This document shows, piece by piece, positions 1 through 8,357 of a stretch of 64,000 bases of DNA. The translations under genes and the position numbers were made by a program. The stretch comes from Cellulosimicrobium funkei (lineage in GTDB: Bacteria > Actinomycetota > Actinomycetes > Actinomycetales > Cellulomonadaceae). The notes under the pieces were generated by a model that was not told the origin of the DNA, ran no database searches, and worked only from the letters and a program-made list of their open reading frames with translations. Each line of letters starts with the position of its first letter. Position 1 is the first letter of the stretch. The stretch lies in NCBI RefSeq assembly GCF_001019615.1, contig NZ_JNBQ01000003.1:186001-250000 (forward strand), in the 5' to 3' direction.

Positions 1-689
1 GTGATGACGGCCGCGATCTCCGACCCGCGCTCCGCGAACGCCGCCTCGACCGCCGCGAGGTCGTTGTACGGGAGCACGAGCGTCTCGGCCGCCGTCGCCT
101 CGGTGACCCCGGCCGAGCCGGGCAGGGCGAGCGTCGCGACGCCCGACCCCGCCTCCGCGAGCAGCGCGTCCACGTGCCCGTGGTAGCAGCCGGCGAACTT
201 CACGACGACGTCGCGCCCGGTCACGCCGCGTGCGAGGCGGATCGCGGTCATCGTGGCCTCGGTACCCGTGGACACGAGGCGCACGCGCTCCGCAGCGGGG
301 ACCCGGCGGCGGATCTCCTCCGCGAGCTCGACCTCGCCGAGCGTCGGCGCGCCGAACGACAGCCCGCGGGCGGCGGCCTCCTGGACCGCCCGTACGACGT
401 CCGGGTGCGCGTGGCCGAGCAGCGCCGGGCCCCACGAGCACACGAGGTCCACGTACTCGCGCCCCGCGACGTCGGTGACGTACGGGCCGCGGGCCGAGGC
501 CAGGAACCGCGGGTCGCCGCCCACGGACCCGTACGCGCGGACCGGCGAGCTCACGCCGCCCGGCAGCACGCCCTGCGCGCGCACGAACGCGGCGTGGTTG
601 TCCGCCCCGCCCGCGCCCGGCGCGCCGAACAGCGCCGCGTTCTCCGCCTGCACGGCCTCCGCCGTCCCGAAGCCTCCGGTGTCCGTCAT
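1..689 (-). CDS. hemL: glutamate-1-semialdehyde 2,1-aminomutase (partial, C-terminus outside window)
   Basis: PLP enzyme converting glutamate-1-semialdehyde to 5-aminolevulinate, the step after HemA in the C5 route to heme. About 229 residues of the N-terminal part are visible, with the family features [11 protein letters not shown] near the start, a GHAHP turn, [15 protein letters not shown] (phosphate-binding region) and [14 protein letters not shown]. The PLP lysine lies beyond the window edge. The ATG at 689 overlaps the hemB stop (ATGA), so it is translationally coupled as the last visible gene of the hemE-hemG-hemC-hemD-hemB-hemL series. The motifs match HemL better than other class III aminotransferases. 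Confidence 0.95.
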   Translation of the reverse strand, partial: MTDTGGFGTAEAVQAENAALFGAPGAGGADNHAAFVRAQGVLPGGVSSPVRAYGSVGGDPRFLASARGPYVTDVAGREYVDLVCSWGPALLGHAHPDVVRAVQEAAARGLSFGAPTLGEVELAEEIRRRVPAAERVRLVSTGTEATMTAIRLARGVTGRDVVVKFAGCYHGHVDALLAEAGSGVATLALPGSAGVTEATAAETLVLPYNDLAAVEAAFAERGSEIAAVI

Positions 690-1720
690 GCCCGCGTCCT
701 TCCGTCGTTCTCGTCCAGCCAGCCCGCGAGCTCCGTCGCCCAGTAGGTGAGGATCACGTCCGCGCCGGCGCGCTTGATGCCGAGCACCGACTCCGTGACG
801 GCGGCGCGCCGGTCGATCCAGCCGTTCGCCGCGGCGGCCTCGATCATCGCGTACTCGCCCGACACCTGGTACGCCGCGACCGGCACCGGCGACATCTCCG
901 CGACCGCGGCGAGCACGTCCAGGTACGACCCGGCGGGCTTCACCATGACCATGTCCGCGCCCTCGGCGAGGTCGAGGTCGGCCTCGCGCAGGCCCTCGCG
1001 CGCGTTGCCCGCGTCCATCTGGTACGTGCGGCGGTCGCCCTGGAGCGCCGAGTCCACGGCCTCGCGGAACGGCCCGTAGAACGCGCTCGCGTACTTCGCG
1101 GAGTAGGCGAGGATGCCCACGTCGTCGAACCCCGCGGCGTCCAGCGCCTCCCGGATCACGCCGACCTGGCCGTCCATCATCCCCGACGGCGCCACGACGT
1201 CCGCGCCCGCGCGCGCCTGCGCCACGGCCATCGACGCGTAGCGGTCGAGCGTCGCGTCGTTGTCGACGACGACGCCCCCGTCGCGACCCTCGGCCAGCAC
1301 GCCGCAGTGCCCGTGGTCGGTGAACTCGTCGAGGCACGTGTCGGCCATGACGACCGGCCCGCCGCCGGCGTGCTCGCGCGCCGCCTCGACCGCGACCCGG
1401 ATGCCGCGCTGGAGGATGCCGTCCGCGGCGTCCGCCTGCGTGCCGGTCGCGTCGCGCTCGGCGGGGATGCCGAACAGCATGACGCCGCCCACGCCCGCGC
1501 GCGCCGCCTCGCGCACGGCGTCCGCGAGCGTCGCCTCCGTGTGCTGCACGACGCCGGGCATCGACGAGATCGGGCGCGGCGCGTCCAGGCCCTCCTTGAC
1601 GAACAGCGGCAGCACCAGGTCCGACGCGTGCACGCGCGTCTCCGTGACGAGCCGCCGCACGCGGGGGCTCGTGCGCAGGCGGCGCGGCCGGTGGTGGCCG
1701 ACGGGAAGCTGGTGGGTCAC
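686..1720 (-). CDS. hemB: delta-aminolevulinic acid dehydratase (porphobilinogen synthase)
   Basis: Condenses two 5-aminolevulinate molecules to porphobilinogen in the cytosol. It has 344 residues, a usual HemB length. Both Schiff-base lysine regions are visible: [12 protein letters not shown] and the catalytic [11 protein letters not shown]. The metal loop reads [14 protein letters not shown], with Asp replacing the middle of the three cysteines of the zinc type, so the metal site is probably of the Mg/mixed type (inference). The GTG start at 1720 overlaps the hemD stop (GTGA) and the stop overlaps the hemL start, so it sits inside a tightly coupled operon. Confidence 0.96.
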   Translation of the reverse strand: MTHQLPVGHHRPRRLRTSPRVRRLVTETRVHASDLVLPLFVKEGLDAPRPISSMPGVVQHTEATLADAVREAARAGVGGVMLFGIPAERDATGTQADAADGILQRGIRVAVEAAREHAGGGPVVMADTCLDEFTDHGHCGVLAEGRDGGVVVDNDATLDRYASMAVAQARAGADVVAPSGMMDGQVGVIREALDAAGFDDVGILAYSAKYASAFYGPFREAVDSALQGDRRTYQMDAGNAREGLREADLDLAEGADMVMVKPAGSYLDVLAAVAEMSPVPVAAYQVSGEYAMIEAAAANGWIDRRAAVTESVLGIKRAGADVILTYWATELAGWLDENDGRTRA

Positions 1721-2742
1721 GAGGGGTCTCCTTCGTCGGTCGGGTCGGCGGCGTCGGTCGGGTCGGCAGCCTGGGGTGCGGCCGGGTCGCCCGACAGGAC
1801 GGTGGTGAGCGCGGCCGCGAGCGCGGGGTCGGTCGGACGCTCGGCCACGGCGTCGAGCCGCAGCCCGACGGCGCGCGCCGCCCGCGCGGTCGGGTCGCCG
1901 ATCGCGACGCCCGCGACGTCGGTGCGCGGGCCGAGCTGTCGTGCGACCTCGCGCGCGACGCTCCCCGAGGTCAGCACGACGGCGTCCACCTCGCCCGCGC
2001 GCCAGGCCGTGACGACCTCCGGCACGAGGGCGTGCGTGACGGTGCGGTAGACGGTGACGACGTGCGGGACGTACCCGAGGCCGTGCAGGCCGTCGTGCAT
2101 CGTCGGCGCCGCGAGGTCCCCCTGCGGCAGGAGTGCCAGCCCTCTACCTCGCGAGATAGAGCCCTGGTCCGCCGAGGTAGAGCCGTGGCCCGCCGAGGTA
2201 GAACCCTGGTCCGCCGGGGGGAGAGCCGCGAAGGCGGTGACGAGGCCGCGGGCCGAGTTCTCGGTCGGCTCGAGATCGACCTGGATGCCGACGGCCTCGA
2301 GGGCGCGACGGGTCGCGGGGCCGACGGCGGCCCAGCGGGACCGGCGGCCGGCGTCGCCCAGGTCGACACCCTGGCGGGCGGCGCTCGCGACGAGCTCGTC
2401 GATCGCGTTGACGCTCGTCACGACGACCCAGGCGAAGTCGCCGTGCGCGAGGCGGGCGACGGCGCCGTCCACGGGGGCGGCGTCCTCGACCCGGGCGCGT
2501 TCGATCGCGGGGCTGACGAGGACGCGCGCGCCGGCGTCGCGGAGCGTCGCCGCGAGCCCGGCGGCGCGCTCGGGCGCGCGCGGGACGAGGACCGTGCGGC
2601 CGGCGAGCGGTGTGCGCGCGGCGTGCGTGCTCGACGCCGGGTCGGCGGCCTCGGCGTCACCGCGCGGGCTCGTCCGCGCGGGCGGGGGCGGCACGACGGG
2701 CGCGGGGCCGCGCGACGGGTCGCGCAGGGGGCCGGGCGTCAT
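1717..2742 (-). CDS. hemD: uroporphyrinogen-III synthase with an in-frame 21-bp repeat array
   Basis: Cyclises hydroxymethylbilane to uroporphyrinogen III. It has 341 residues; the ATG at 2742 overlaps the hemC stop (ATGA). After a Pro-rich leader of about 45 residues the HemD fold begins at [20 protein letters not shown] and continues with [23 protein letters not shown], and the late [12 protein letters not shown] and [14 protein letters not shown] segments. Between the two HemD halves (about residues 175-196) lies a low-complexity insert of three heptads of type SADQGST, encoded by the tandem repeat at 2157-2219. The insert falls in an inter-domain linker, so it is probably tolerated. Sequence conservation is low, as is usual for HemD; identity rests on motifs plus operon position. 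Confidence 0.93.
   Translation of the reverse strand: MTPGPLRDPSRGPAPVVPPPPARTSPRGDAEAADPASSTHAARTPLAGRTVLVPRAPERAAGLAATLRDAGARVLVSPAIERARVEDAAPVDGAVARLAHGDFAWVVVTSVNAIDELVASAARQGVDLGDAGRRSRWAAVGPATRRALEAVGIQVDLEPTENSARGLVTAFAALPPADQGSTSAGHGSTSADQGSISRGRGLALLPQGDLAAPTMHDGLHGLGYVPHVVTVYRTVTHALVPEVVTAWRAGEVDAVVLTSGSVAREVARQLGPRTDVAGVAIGDPTARAARAVGLRLDAVAERPTDPALAAALTTVLSGDPAAPQAADPTDAADPTDEGDPS
2157..2219. repeat. three tandem 21-bp units inside hemD (TAGARCCCTGGTC family)
   Basis: Units at 2157-2177, 2178-2198 and 2199-2219 each begin TAGA(G/A)CC and end CCGCCG(A/G)GG, with a few substitutions between copies. The period is a multiple of three, so hemD stays in frame and gains three heptapeptides. 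The 13-mer TAGAACCCTGGTC of unit 3 recurs exactly at 46796-46808 as one arm of a palindrome. Confidence 0.9.
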
Positions 2743-3845
2743 TCCGCCTCGCCGCGGTAGCCGCCGTCGCGGAGCTGCTCGCGTGCGGTCTCGACGGCGC
2801 GGTCCGGCGACGGGGCGGCGTCGGCGGCCGGGGCGGTTCCCGTCGCCGACCCGGCCGACCCGGCCCCGGCCCCGGTCTCGCGGAGCGGGGCGAGGCGCGC
2901 GGCGCCGTCGGCGAGGAGCGCGTCGGCGACGCGCACACCGAGGGCGCGGGCAGCGTCGTCCCGCACGTCCTGGGACGACGCGCCGACCGGGACCGTCGTG
3001 CGGCCGGAGTGCGTGAGCTGCTCGACGCCGTCGACCCGGGCGACGACGGCCGTCAGGACGACCTCGCCGTCCTCGACCAGGGCGTGCGCGCCGACCGGTG
3101 CGGCGCAGCCGGCCTCGAGGCGCGCGAGGAGCGACCGCTCGGCGAGCACGGCGAGACGCGTCGGCTCGTGGTCGAGGTCGTGCAGGGCGCGCGCGAGCAC
3201 GGGGTCGTCGAGCGACGACGTACGGACCTCCACCGCGAGCGCGCCCTGCCCGGCGGCGGGCGCCATGATCGCGGTGTCGACGACCTCGGACACCGCGTCG
3301 AGCCGGCCGAGCCGCGCGAGTCCCGCGTACGCGAGCACGACGGCGTCGAGGTCGGCGTCCGGGCCGAGCGCGCGCGCCAGGCGGGTGTCGACGTTGCCGC
3401 GGATGTCCACGACGTCGAGGTCGGGCCGCACGGAGCGGAGCTGCGCGGCTCGGCGCGGCGAGCCGGTGCCGACGCGGGCCCCGCGCGGGAGCGTCGCGAT
3501 GGTGAGGCCGCCGCGCGCGCACAGCACGTCGCGGGGGTTCTCGCGCTCCGGCGTCACCACGGTCAGACCGGGGGCGGGCTCCGTCGGCAGGTCCTTGAGC
3601 GAGTGGACCGCGACGTCGCAACGGCCGTCGAGCAGCGCCTCGCGCAGCGCGGTGACGAACACGCCGGTGCCGCCCATCTGGGCGAGCGACCCGGTGAGGA
3701 CGTCGCCGTCGGTGCGGATGCGCACGATCTCGACGTCCCGGCCGGTCAGCTCCTCGAGGCGTCGGGCGACGTGGCCGGTCTGGGTGGTCGCGAGGGCGCT
3801 GCCGCGCGTGCCCACGCGGAGGGGAGGGGTACCTGCAGGGCTCAC
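2739..3845 (-). CDS. hemC: hydroxymethylbilane synthase (porphobilinogen deaminase)
   Basis: Polymerises four porphobilinogen units to hydroxymethylbilane. It has 368 residues, slightly long because of an Ala/Pro-rich tail after residue about 320. Family motifs are present: LRVGTRGSALA at the N-terminus, VHSLKDLPTE, GTGSPRRAAQL, DIRGNVDTRL, and LEAGCAAPVGAHA carrying the cysteine that binds the dipyrromethane cofactor. The GTG start at 3845 follows a GGGGAGAG ribosome site. Unlike its neighbours it is not overlapped by the upstream gene hemG: a 174-bp gap rich in palindromes precedes it, suggesting its own promoter or an attenuation point. Confidence 0.95.
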   Translation of the reverse strand: MSPAGTPPLRVGTRGSALATTQTGHVARRLEELTGRDVEIVRIRTDGDVLTGSLAQMGGTGVFVTALREALLDGRCDVAVHSLKDLPTEPAPGLTVVTPERENPRDVLCARGGLTIATLPRGARVGTGSPRRAAQLRSVRPDLDVVDIRGNVDTRLARALGPDADLDAVVLAYAGLARLGRLDAVSEVVDTAIMAPAAGQGALAVEVRTSSLDDPVLARALHDLDHEPTRLAVLAERSLLARLEAGCAAPVGAHALVEDGEVVLTAVVARVDGVEQLTHSGRTTVPVGASSQDVRDDAARALGVRVADALLADGAARLAPLRETGAGAGSAGSATGTAPAADAAPSPDRAVETAREQLRDGGYRGEAE

Positions 3846-3887
3846 GGTCCCAGTCTCTCCCCACTTCGGCGGTGCACGGAAATGCGC

Positions 3888-3923
3888 ACGTCACGGCGGG
3901 GGAAATACCCCCGGGAGTGACGT
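3888..3923. promoter_or_regulatory. hairpin in the hemG-hemC interval
   Basis: Outer arms ACGTCAC (3888-3894) and GTGACGT (3917-3923) enclose an inner GGGGG/CCCCC stem around an AAATA loop. On the minus strand this lies downstream of hemG and in the hemC leader. It could be a terminator for hemG readthrough or a leader structure for hemC; the sequence alone does not decide. Confidence 0.55.
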
Positions 3924-3966
3924 GGTCCTGACGCCCGGTCAGCAACTTTCGGACAATGTGTCAGGA

Positions 3967-3983
3967 CAATTCCTGAGGAATTG
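3967..3983. promoter_or_regulatory. 17-bp palindrome upstream of hemC (possible operator)
   Basis: CAATTCC-TGA-GGAATTG is a perfect 7-3-7 inverted repeat in an AT-richer patch about 120 bp upstream of the hemC start. An 8-bp inverted pair GTCCTGAC (3925-3932) / GTCAGGAC (3960-3967) abuts it. The symmetry suggests a dimeric regulator site. No family is assigned. Confidence 0.45.
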
Positions 3984-4019
3984 CCAAACCCCTTTCTCGG
4001 GATTCCGGTAAGGATTGCC

Positions 4020-5501
4020 TTATTCCTTGACGGCGAGGCCGCGCGCACATTCCTGGGCGTGCCCGACGATCGCCGCGAGGCCCGTGCCGGCGATCCAGCC
4101 CCCCGTCACCGCGAGCCCGGGGACGGCGTCGACGCGCGCGACGAACGCCGCGACCTCGCGCCGGAACGCGGGGGTCGGCGGGGGCAGTGCGCCGTTCCAG
4201 CGCGTCACGACGTGCCCGAGGACGCGCCCGTGCAGGTCCACGCCGAACAGGCGGGACGCGTCGGCGACGACGCGGTCGAGGTCGGGCTCCGTCGTCGCGC
4301 CGATGCGCCCGTAGCTGAGCCGCACCACGTGGTGGCCCGGGCCGACGGCGCCGCGCACGCGGTCGCGCAGCCACGGCCACTTGGCGGTCGAGTGGGTCAG
4401 CGCCTTGGCCTCGACGTCCGACGGCGGTGCCGCGCGGCCCGCGTCCCGGTGCGGCGGGGCGACCAGCAGGCCGGTCCCGCGCGGCGCGTCGTCGAGCTCG
4501 GGCGCACGGAGCAGGAGCGTGACGAGGCGGACGTCCGCGCCGGGCTCCGGGTCGGGCAGCAGGTCCGCCGCGGTGCCGACGAGCGGGCCGAGCACGTCGA
4601 CGAGCGCCGGGGTCGTCACGACGAGCCGGGGCGCGGCGAGCGCGAGCGGCCCGTCGGGCGTCTGCGCGCGGACGAACCAGGAGCCGGAAGGTGCCTCGCC
4701 GCCCGAAGGTCCGCGACCCGGGTCCCTGCGGGCGATCTCCGTGACCTCGTGGCGCAGCCGCACGTCGGCGTCCGCCGCGAGCTCCTCCACGAGCCGGTGC
4801 ATGCCGCCGTCGATGCCGCGCACGGCCGAGCCCGCGGGCGCGAGCGCGCGCAGCGACGCGACGGCACGCGCCAGCGACCCCTCGCGCTCGAACGCCTCGC
4901 GCAGCCCCGGCGCGACCGCGGCGACGTCCAGCCGGTCGAGCGGGGCCGAGTGCACCCCGGCCGCGACGGGCGCGACGAGGCGCTCCGTGACGCGTGCGCC
5001 CATGCGCGAGCGTGCGAACGTCTCGAGCGTGCGCAGGTCCGTGAAGCGGCGGGGCAGGACGCGGTCGAGGCTCGCGCGCAGCGCCCCTCCGACGCCGACC
5101 GCGCGGCGCACGTCGGCGGACCACGGGTGGGCCGGGATGCCGAGCACGCCCGCGCGGGGCAGCGGGTAGGCGCGGCCGGCGGCGTAGCCCCAGGCGCCCG
5201 CTCCCGACGGCTCGACGACGTCGAGGCCGAGCGCGGCGACGAGGTCTCCGACGGCGGCGCCCCTGGCCGCGAAGGACTCGGCTCCCAGGTCGACGCGGAC
5301 ACCGTCGAGGCCGGGCAGGTCGCCGCCGCGGACGGGACCGCCGGGGACGTCGGCGGCCTCGAGCACGGCGACGCGCAGCCCGTGCTCGCGCAGGGTCCGG
5401 GCCGCGGTGAGCCCCGCGACCCCCGCGCCGACGACGACCGCGTCCACCTCCTCGGGGACGGTCCCGGGGGAGGTGCGGGACGTCGTCGGCACGGTGCTCA
5501 C
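4020..5501 (-). CDS. hemG: FAD-dependent protoporphyrinogen/coproporphyrinogen oxidase (HemY/CgoX type)
   Basis: Oxidises a porphyrinogen to the aromatic porphyrin. In Actinobacteria the HemY-like enzyme normally acts on coproporphyrinogen III (CgoX) in the coproporphyrin-dependent pathway; that assignment is family knowledge, not visible here. It has 493 residues. The dinucleotide motif VVVGAGVAGLTAARTL is close to the start, followed by the substrate/FAD region RFTDLRTLETFARSRMG and VHSAPLDRLDVAA, and the C-terminal FAD motif VTGGWIAGTGLAAIVGHA. GTG at 5501 overlaps the hemE stop (GTGA). The ORF extends far upstream without a stop, but that part is a shadow of hemE. Confidence 0.92.
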   Translation of the reverse strand: MSTVPTTSRTSPGTVPEEVDAVVVGAGVAGLTAARTLREHGLRVAVLEAADVPGGPVRGGDLPGLDGVRVDLGAESFAARGAAVGDLVAALGLDVVEPSGAGAWGYAAGRAYPLPRAGVLGIPAHPWSADVRRAVGVGGALRASLDRVLPRRFTDLRTLETFARSRMGARVTERLVAPVAAGVHSAPLDRLDVAAVAPGLREAFEREGSLARAVASLRALAPAGSAVRGIDGGMHRLVEELAADADVRLRHEVTEIARRDPGRGPSGGEAPSGSWFVRAQTPDGPLALAAPRLVVTTPALVDVLGPLVGTAADLLPDPEPGADVRLVTLLLRAPELDDAPRGTGLLVAPPHRDAGRAAPPSDVEAKALTHSTAKWPWLRDRVRGAVGPGHHVVRLSYGRIGATTEPDLDRVVADASRLFGVDLHGRVLGHVVTRWNGALPPPTPAFRREVAAFVARVDAVPGLAVTGGWIAGTGLAAIVGHAQECARGLAVKE

Positions 5502-6658
5502 CGTCGGGTCGCCTCCTCGTGCGCGTCGTGGTGTCCCGTCCAGTCTGCGCCGAGCGCGTGGACCAGGCTGACGACCCGCGTCAGGACGTCCGGGTCGGTG
5601 TCCGGAGGGACGCCGTGGCCGAGGTTCACCACGTGCCCGGGCGCGGTGCGCCCGCGCCGCACGACGTCGCGCACGTGCGTCTCGAGCACGTCCCACGGCG
5701 CGGCGAGCAGCGCGGGGTCGATGTTGCCCTGCACAGGCACGGGGGCGTGCCCGTCGGCGAGGAGCCGGGCGGCGTCGTCGAGCGGCGTGCGGTAGTCGAC
5801 GCCCACGGCGACGTCGCGCACCCCGGCCGCGGTGACGGCGTCGCGCATCGCGGGCAGCAGGTGGCCCGTGCCGGTGCCGAAGTGCACGACCGGCACGTCG
5901 AGGTCGGCGACGTGCGTCAGCGCGCGCGTGCTCGCCGGGGCGGCGCCCGTCGCGTAGTCCGCGAGGGAGAGCGAGCCCGCCCAGGAGTCGAAGAGCTGGG
6001 CGGCGCTCGCGCCCGCCTGGACCTGGGTGCGCAGGAACGTGCCGGTGAGGTCGGCGGCCCAGTCGACGAGGCGCTGCCACGTCTCCGGGTCGCCGCGCAG
6101 CAGTGCGCGGGCCGCGAGGTGGTCGCGCGACGGCCGCCCCTCGACGAGGTAGGCCGCGAGCGTGAACGGTGCGCCCGCGAACCCGATGAGCGGCGTCGTG
6201 CCGAGCACGTCGACGGTCAGCGCGACGGCCTCCCGGATCGGGGCGAGCGACTCCTCGGTGAGCTCGGTCTCCACCAGGCGCGCGACGTCGTCGGGCGTCC
6301 GGTACGCCTGGCCCATGACCGGGCCGACGCCCGGCGCGATGTCGACCTCGACGCCCGCGAGCCGCAGCGGCACGACGATGTCGGAGAAGAAGATCCCCGC
6401 GTCCACGCCGTGGCGGCGCACCGGCTGGAGCGTGATCTCCGACGCGAGGTCGGGGCGCAGGCACGAGTCGAGCATGCTCACGCCCTCGCGTGCCGCGCGG
6501 TACTCGGGCAGCGAGCGGCCGGCCTGGCGCATGAACCACACGGGTGTGATTTCCGGGCGGTTTCCCGTCGTGCCCGCGCGCAGTGCCTGCACGAGCGGCG
6601 AACGGTCCGTGCGGCCGTCGGTCAGGGGATGGCCCGGGGAAAGGGCGACAGGAATCAC
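5498..6658 (-). CDS. hemE: uroporphyrinogen decarboxylase
   Basis: Decarboxylates the four acetate side chains of uroporphyrinogen III to give coproporphyrinogen III. It has 386 residues. Signatures: PVWFMRQAGRSLPEYR near the N-terminus (substrate-binding Arg), FSDIVVPLRLAG, GFAGAPFTLAAYLVEG, QLFDSWAGSLS and the C-terminal NLGHGVPPDTDPDVL. It is the first gene of the minus-strand heme operon. The start is taken as GTG 6658, only 50 bp from the divergent hemA start, so the two genes share a very compact promoter region (6659-6708). Confidence 0.95.
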   Translation of the reverse strand: MIPVALSPGHPLTDGRTDRSPLVQALRAGTTGNRPEITPVWFMRQAGRSLPEYRAAREGVSMLDSCLRPDLASEITLQPVRRHGVDAGIFFSDIVVPLRLAGVEVDIAPGVGPVMGQAYRTPDDVARLVETELTEESLAPIREAVALTVDVLGTTPLIGFAGAPFTLAAYLVEGRPSRDHLAARALLRGDPETWQRLVDWAADLTGTFLRTQVQAGASAAQLFDSWAGSLSLADYATGAAPASTRALTHVADLDVPVVHFGTGTGHLLPAMRDAVTAAGVRDVAVGVDYRTPLDDAARLLADGHAPVPVQGNIDPALLAAPWDVLETHVRDVVRRGRTAPGHVVNLGHGVPPDTDPDVLTRVVSLVHALGADWTGHHDAHEEATRR

Positions 6659-6708
6659 AGCTACCGATTCTGCCTCCCTCCCGGTGGAATGATTAAATCG
6701 GAGGCACT

Positions 6709-8130
6709 GTGGCTCTTCTCTCCCTCACGGCCAGCCACCACGAGCTCGACCTCGACGCCCTGGAGCGACTCTCCACCGGGGCCCACTCGATCGGCGGCTC
6801 CGCGGTCGCGGCGTGCGACGTGATCACCGGTGCCGTCGTCCTCGCGACGTGCAACCGGTTCGAGCTGTACCTCGACGTGGACGCGCCGCTCGACGGGACG
6901 GGCGTGCAGCACGCGACCGAGCACGTCGCGCGCATGGTTGCCGACGCGTCGGGCGTCGCCCCGGCCGAGGCGCTCGCCTCGTTCCGCGCGCGCGCCGGGA
7001 CCGAGGTCGCCGAGCACCTGTTCGCCGTCGCGTCGGGCCTGGACTCCATGGTCGTGGGCGAGCGCGAGATCGCCGGCCAGGTGAAGCGCGCCCTGGAGAC
7101 CGCGCACGCCGACGGCGTGACGTCCTCGACGCTCGAGCTCCTGTTCCAGACGGCGTCGCGCACGTCCAAGAGGGTCAGCACGCAGACGACGCTCGGCGGC
7201 GCGGGCCGCTCCGTCGTCGCGCTGGGCCTCGACCTCGCGGCGGCCGAGCTGCCGCCGTGGCACCAGGCGCGGGTCGTCCTCATCGGGACGGGGTCGTACG
7301 CGGGCGCGAGCCTCGCGGCGCTGCGCGCGCTCGGGTGCGACGACGTGCGCGTCTACTCGCAGTCCGGCCGGGCCGAGGAGTTCGCCGCCGCGCGCGGCGT
7401 CGAGGCCGTGGCCGACCTCGTCACCGCGCTCGAGGACGCCGACCTCGTCGTGTCGTGCTCGGGCGCGCGCGGGCGGGCGCTCGCGGCGGACGCCGCGCGC
7501 CCGGGAGGGGGTGCCGACCGCCGCGAGCAGGCCATCGAGCACGTGCTCGACGCCGCCGCCGTGGTCCGGGCGCGCGAGCGCGCCGCGGTCCGCGCCGGGG
7601 ACGAGCCCGCGGCCCGTCCGACCGTCGTGCTCGACCTCGCGCTGCACCGCGACGTCGACCCGCGCGTCGCGGACGTCGAGGGCGTGCTGCTCTACGACCT
7701 CGCGACGCTCGCCGCGCACTCGCCGTCGATCGCGTCGGAGCTCGTCGTGCAGGCGCGCGCGATCGTGGACGAGGCGACGCGCGCGTTCGAGGAGACGCGG
7801 CTCGGCCGCGCGGCGGACACCGCGGTCGTCGCGCTGCTCGCCGACGCGGAGCGGCGCATCGCGCTCGAGGTGGCCGACGTCGTCGCGCTGCGCGAGGCGG
7901 ACGGTGACCCGGTCGAGCCGGACGAGGCCGACGAGATCGCCCGCGACGTGCGTCGTCGTGTCCACGCGGACCTGCACCGCGCGATCGTCGAGGCCCGCGC
8001 CGAGGCCGTCGCGGCGGCGCAGGCGGAGGAGCGTGCCGTCGTCGCGGACGCGCAGGCGCTCGCCGACGAGGCGGCGGGAACGGCGCGGCCGGCGAGCCCG
8101 GAGGCGCTCTCCACCCCCAGCGCACGCTGA
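6709..8130 (+). CDS. hemA: glutamyl-tRNA reductase
   Basis: NADPH-dependent reduction of glutamyl-tRNA to glutamate-1-semialdehyde, the committed step of heme synthesis by the C5 path. It has 473 residues. The nucleophilic cysteine is Cys48 in ATCNRFELY; GLDSMVVGEREIAGQVKRAL and the Rossmann segment VVLIGTGSYAGASLAALRALG follow; a long C-terminal helical dimerisation domain ends the protein. The GTG start at 6709 has the Shine-Dalgarno CGGAGGC about 6 bp before it. It is divergent from the hemE operon rather than at its head, so input to the pathway and its later steps may be controlled separately. Confidence 0.95.
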   Translation: MALLSLTASHHELDLDALERLSTGAHSIGGSAVAACDVITGAVVLATCNRFELYLDVDAPLDGTGVQHATEHVARMVADASGVAPAEALASFRARAGTEVAEHLFAVASGLDSMVVGEREIAGQVKRALETAHADGVTSSTLELLFQTASRTSKRVSTQTTLGGAGRSVVALGLDLAAAELPPWHQARVVLIGTGSYAGASLAALRALGCDDVRVYSQSGRAEEFAAARGVEAVADLVTALEDADLVVSCSGARGRALAADAARPGGGADRREQAIEHVLDAAAVVRARERAAVRAGDEPAARPTVVLDLALHRDVDPRVADVEGVLLYDLATLAAHSPSIASELVVQARAIVDEATRAFEETRLGRAADTAVVALLADAERRIALEVADVVALREADGDPVEPDEADEIARDVRRRVHADLHRAIVEARAEAVAAAQAEERAVVADAQALADEAAGTARPASPEALSTPSAR

Positions 8131-8357
8131 GGAACCACCCCGCTCCGGCGCTCGGACCTCGGCACGCACGACCGACCCGTTCGTTCGGGCATGCAATTGA
8201 CAGCGCAGTCATGGCCGGGAGAGAGTGGCCGCCGGACGCCCGTCGTCGACCAGGAGCACCGTCGCCCCCGCCACGAGCGGTCACGGGCGGCACCTGACCG
8301 ACGGCCCCGGGGCGCCCCGGGCGACGACGCCCGGTCGCACGTCGAAGAGGACATGGC

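Noticed and set aside
3842-4048. 68-codon minus-strand frame in the hemG-hemC gap
   Set aside because: No ribosome site, no similarity, and it spans the palindromes; regarded as non-coding.
6664-6701. CCGATT/AATCGG inverted repeat in the hemA-hemE interval as an operator
   Set aside because: A 6-bp pair separated by 26 bp is weak and overlaps the hemA ribosome site; likely chance.
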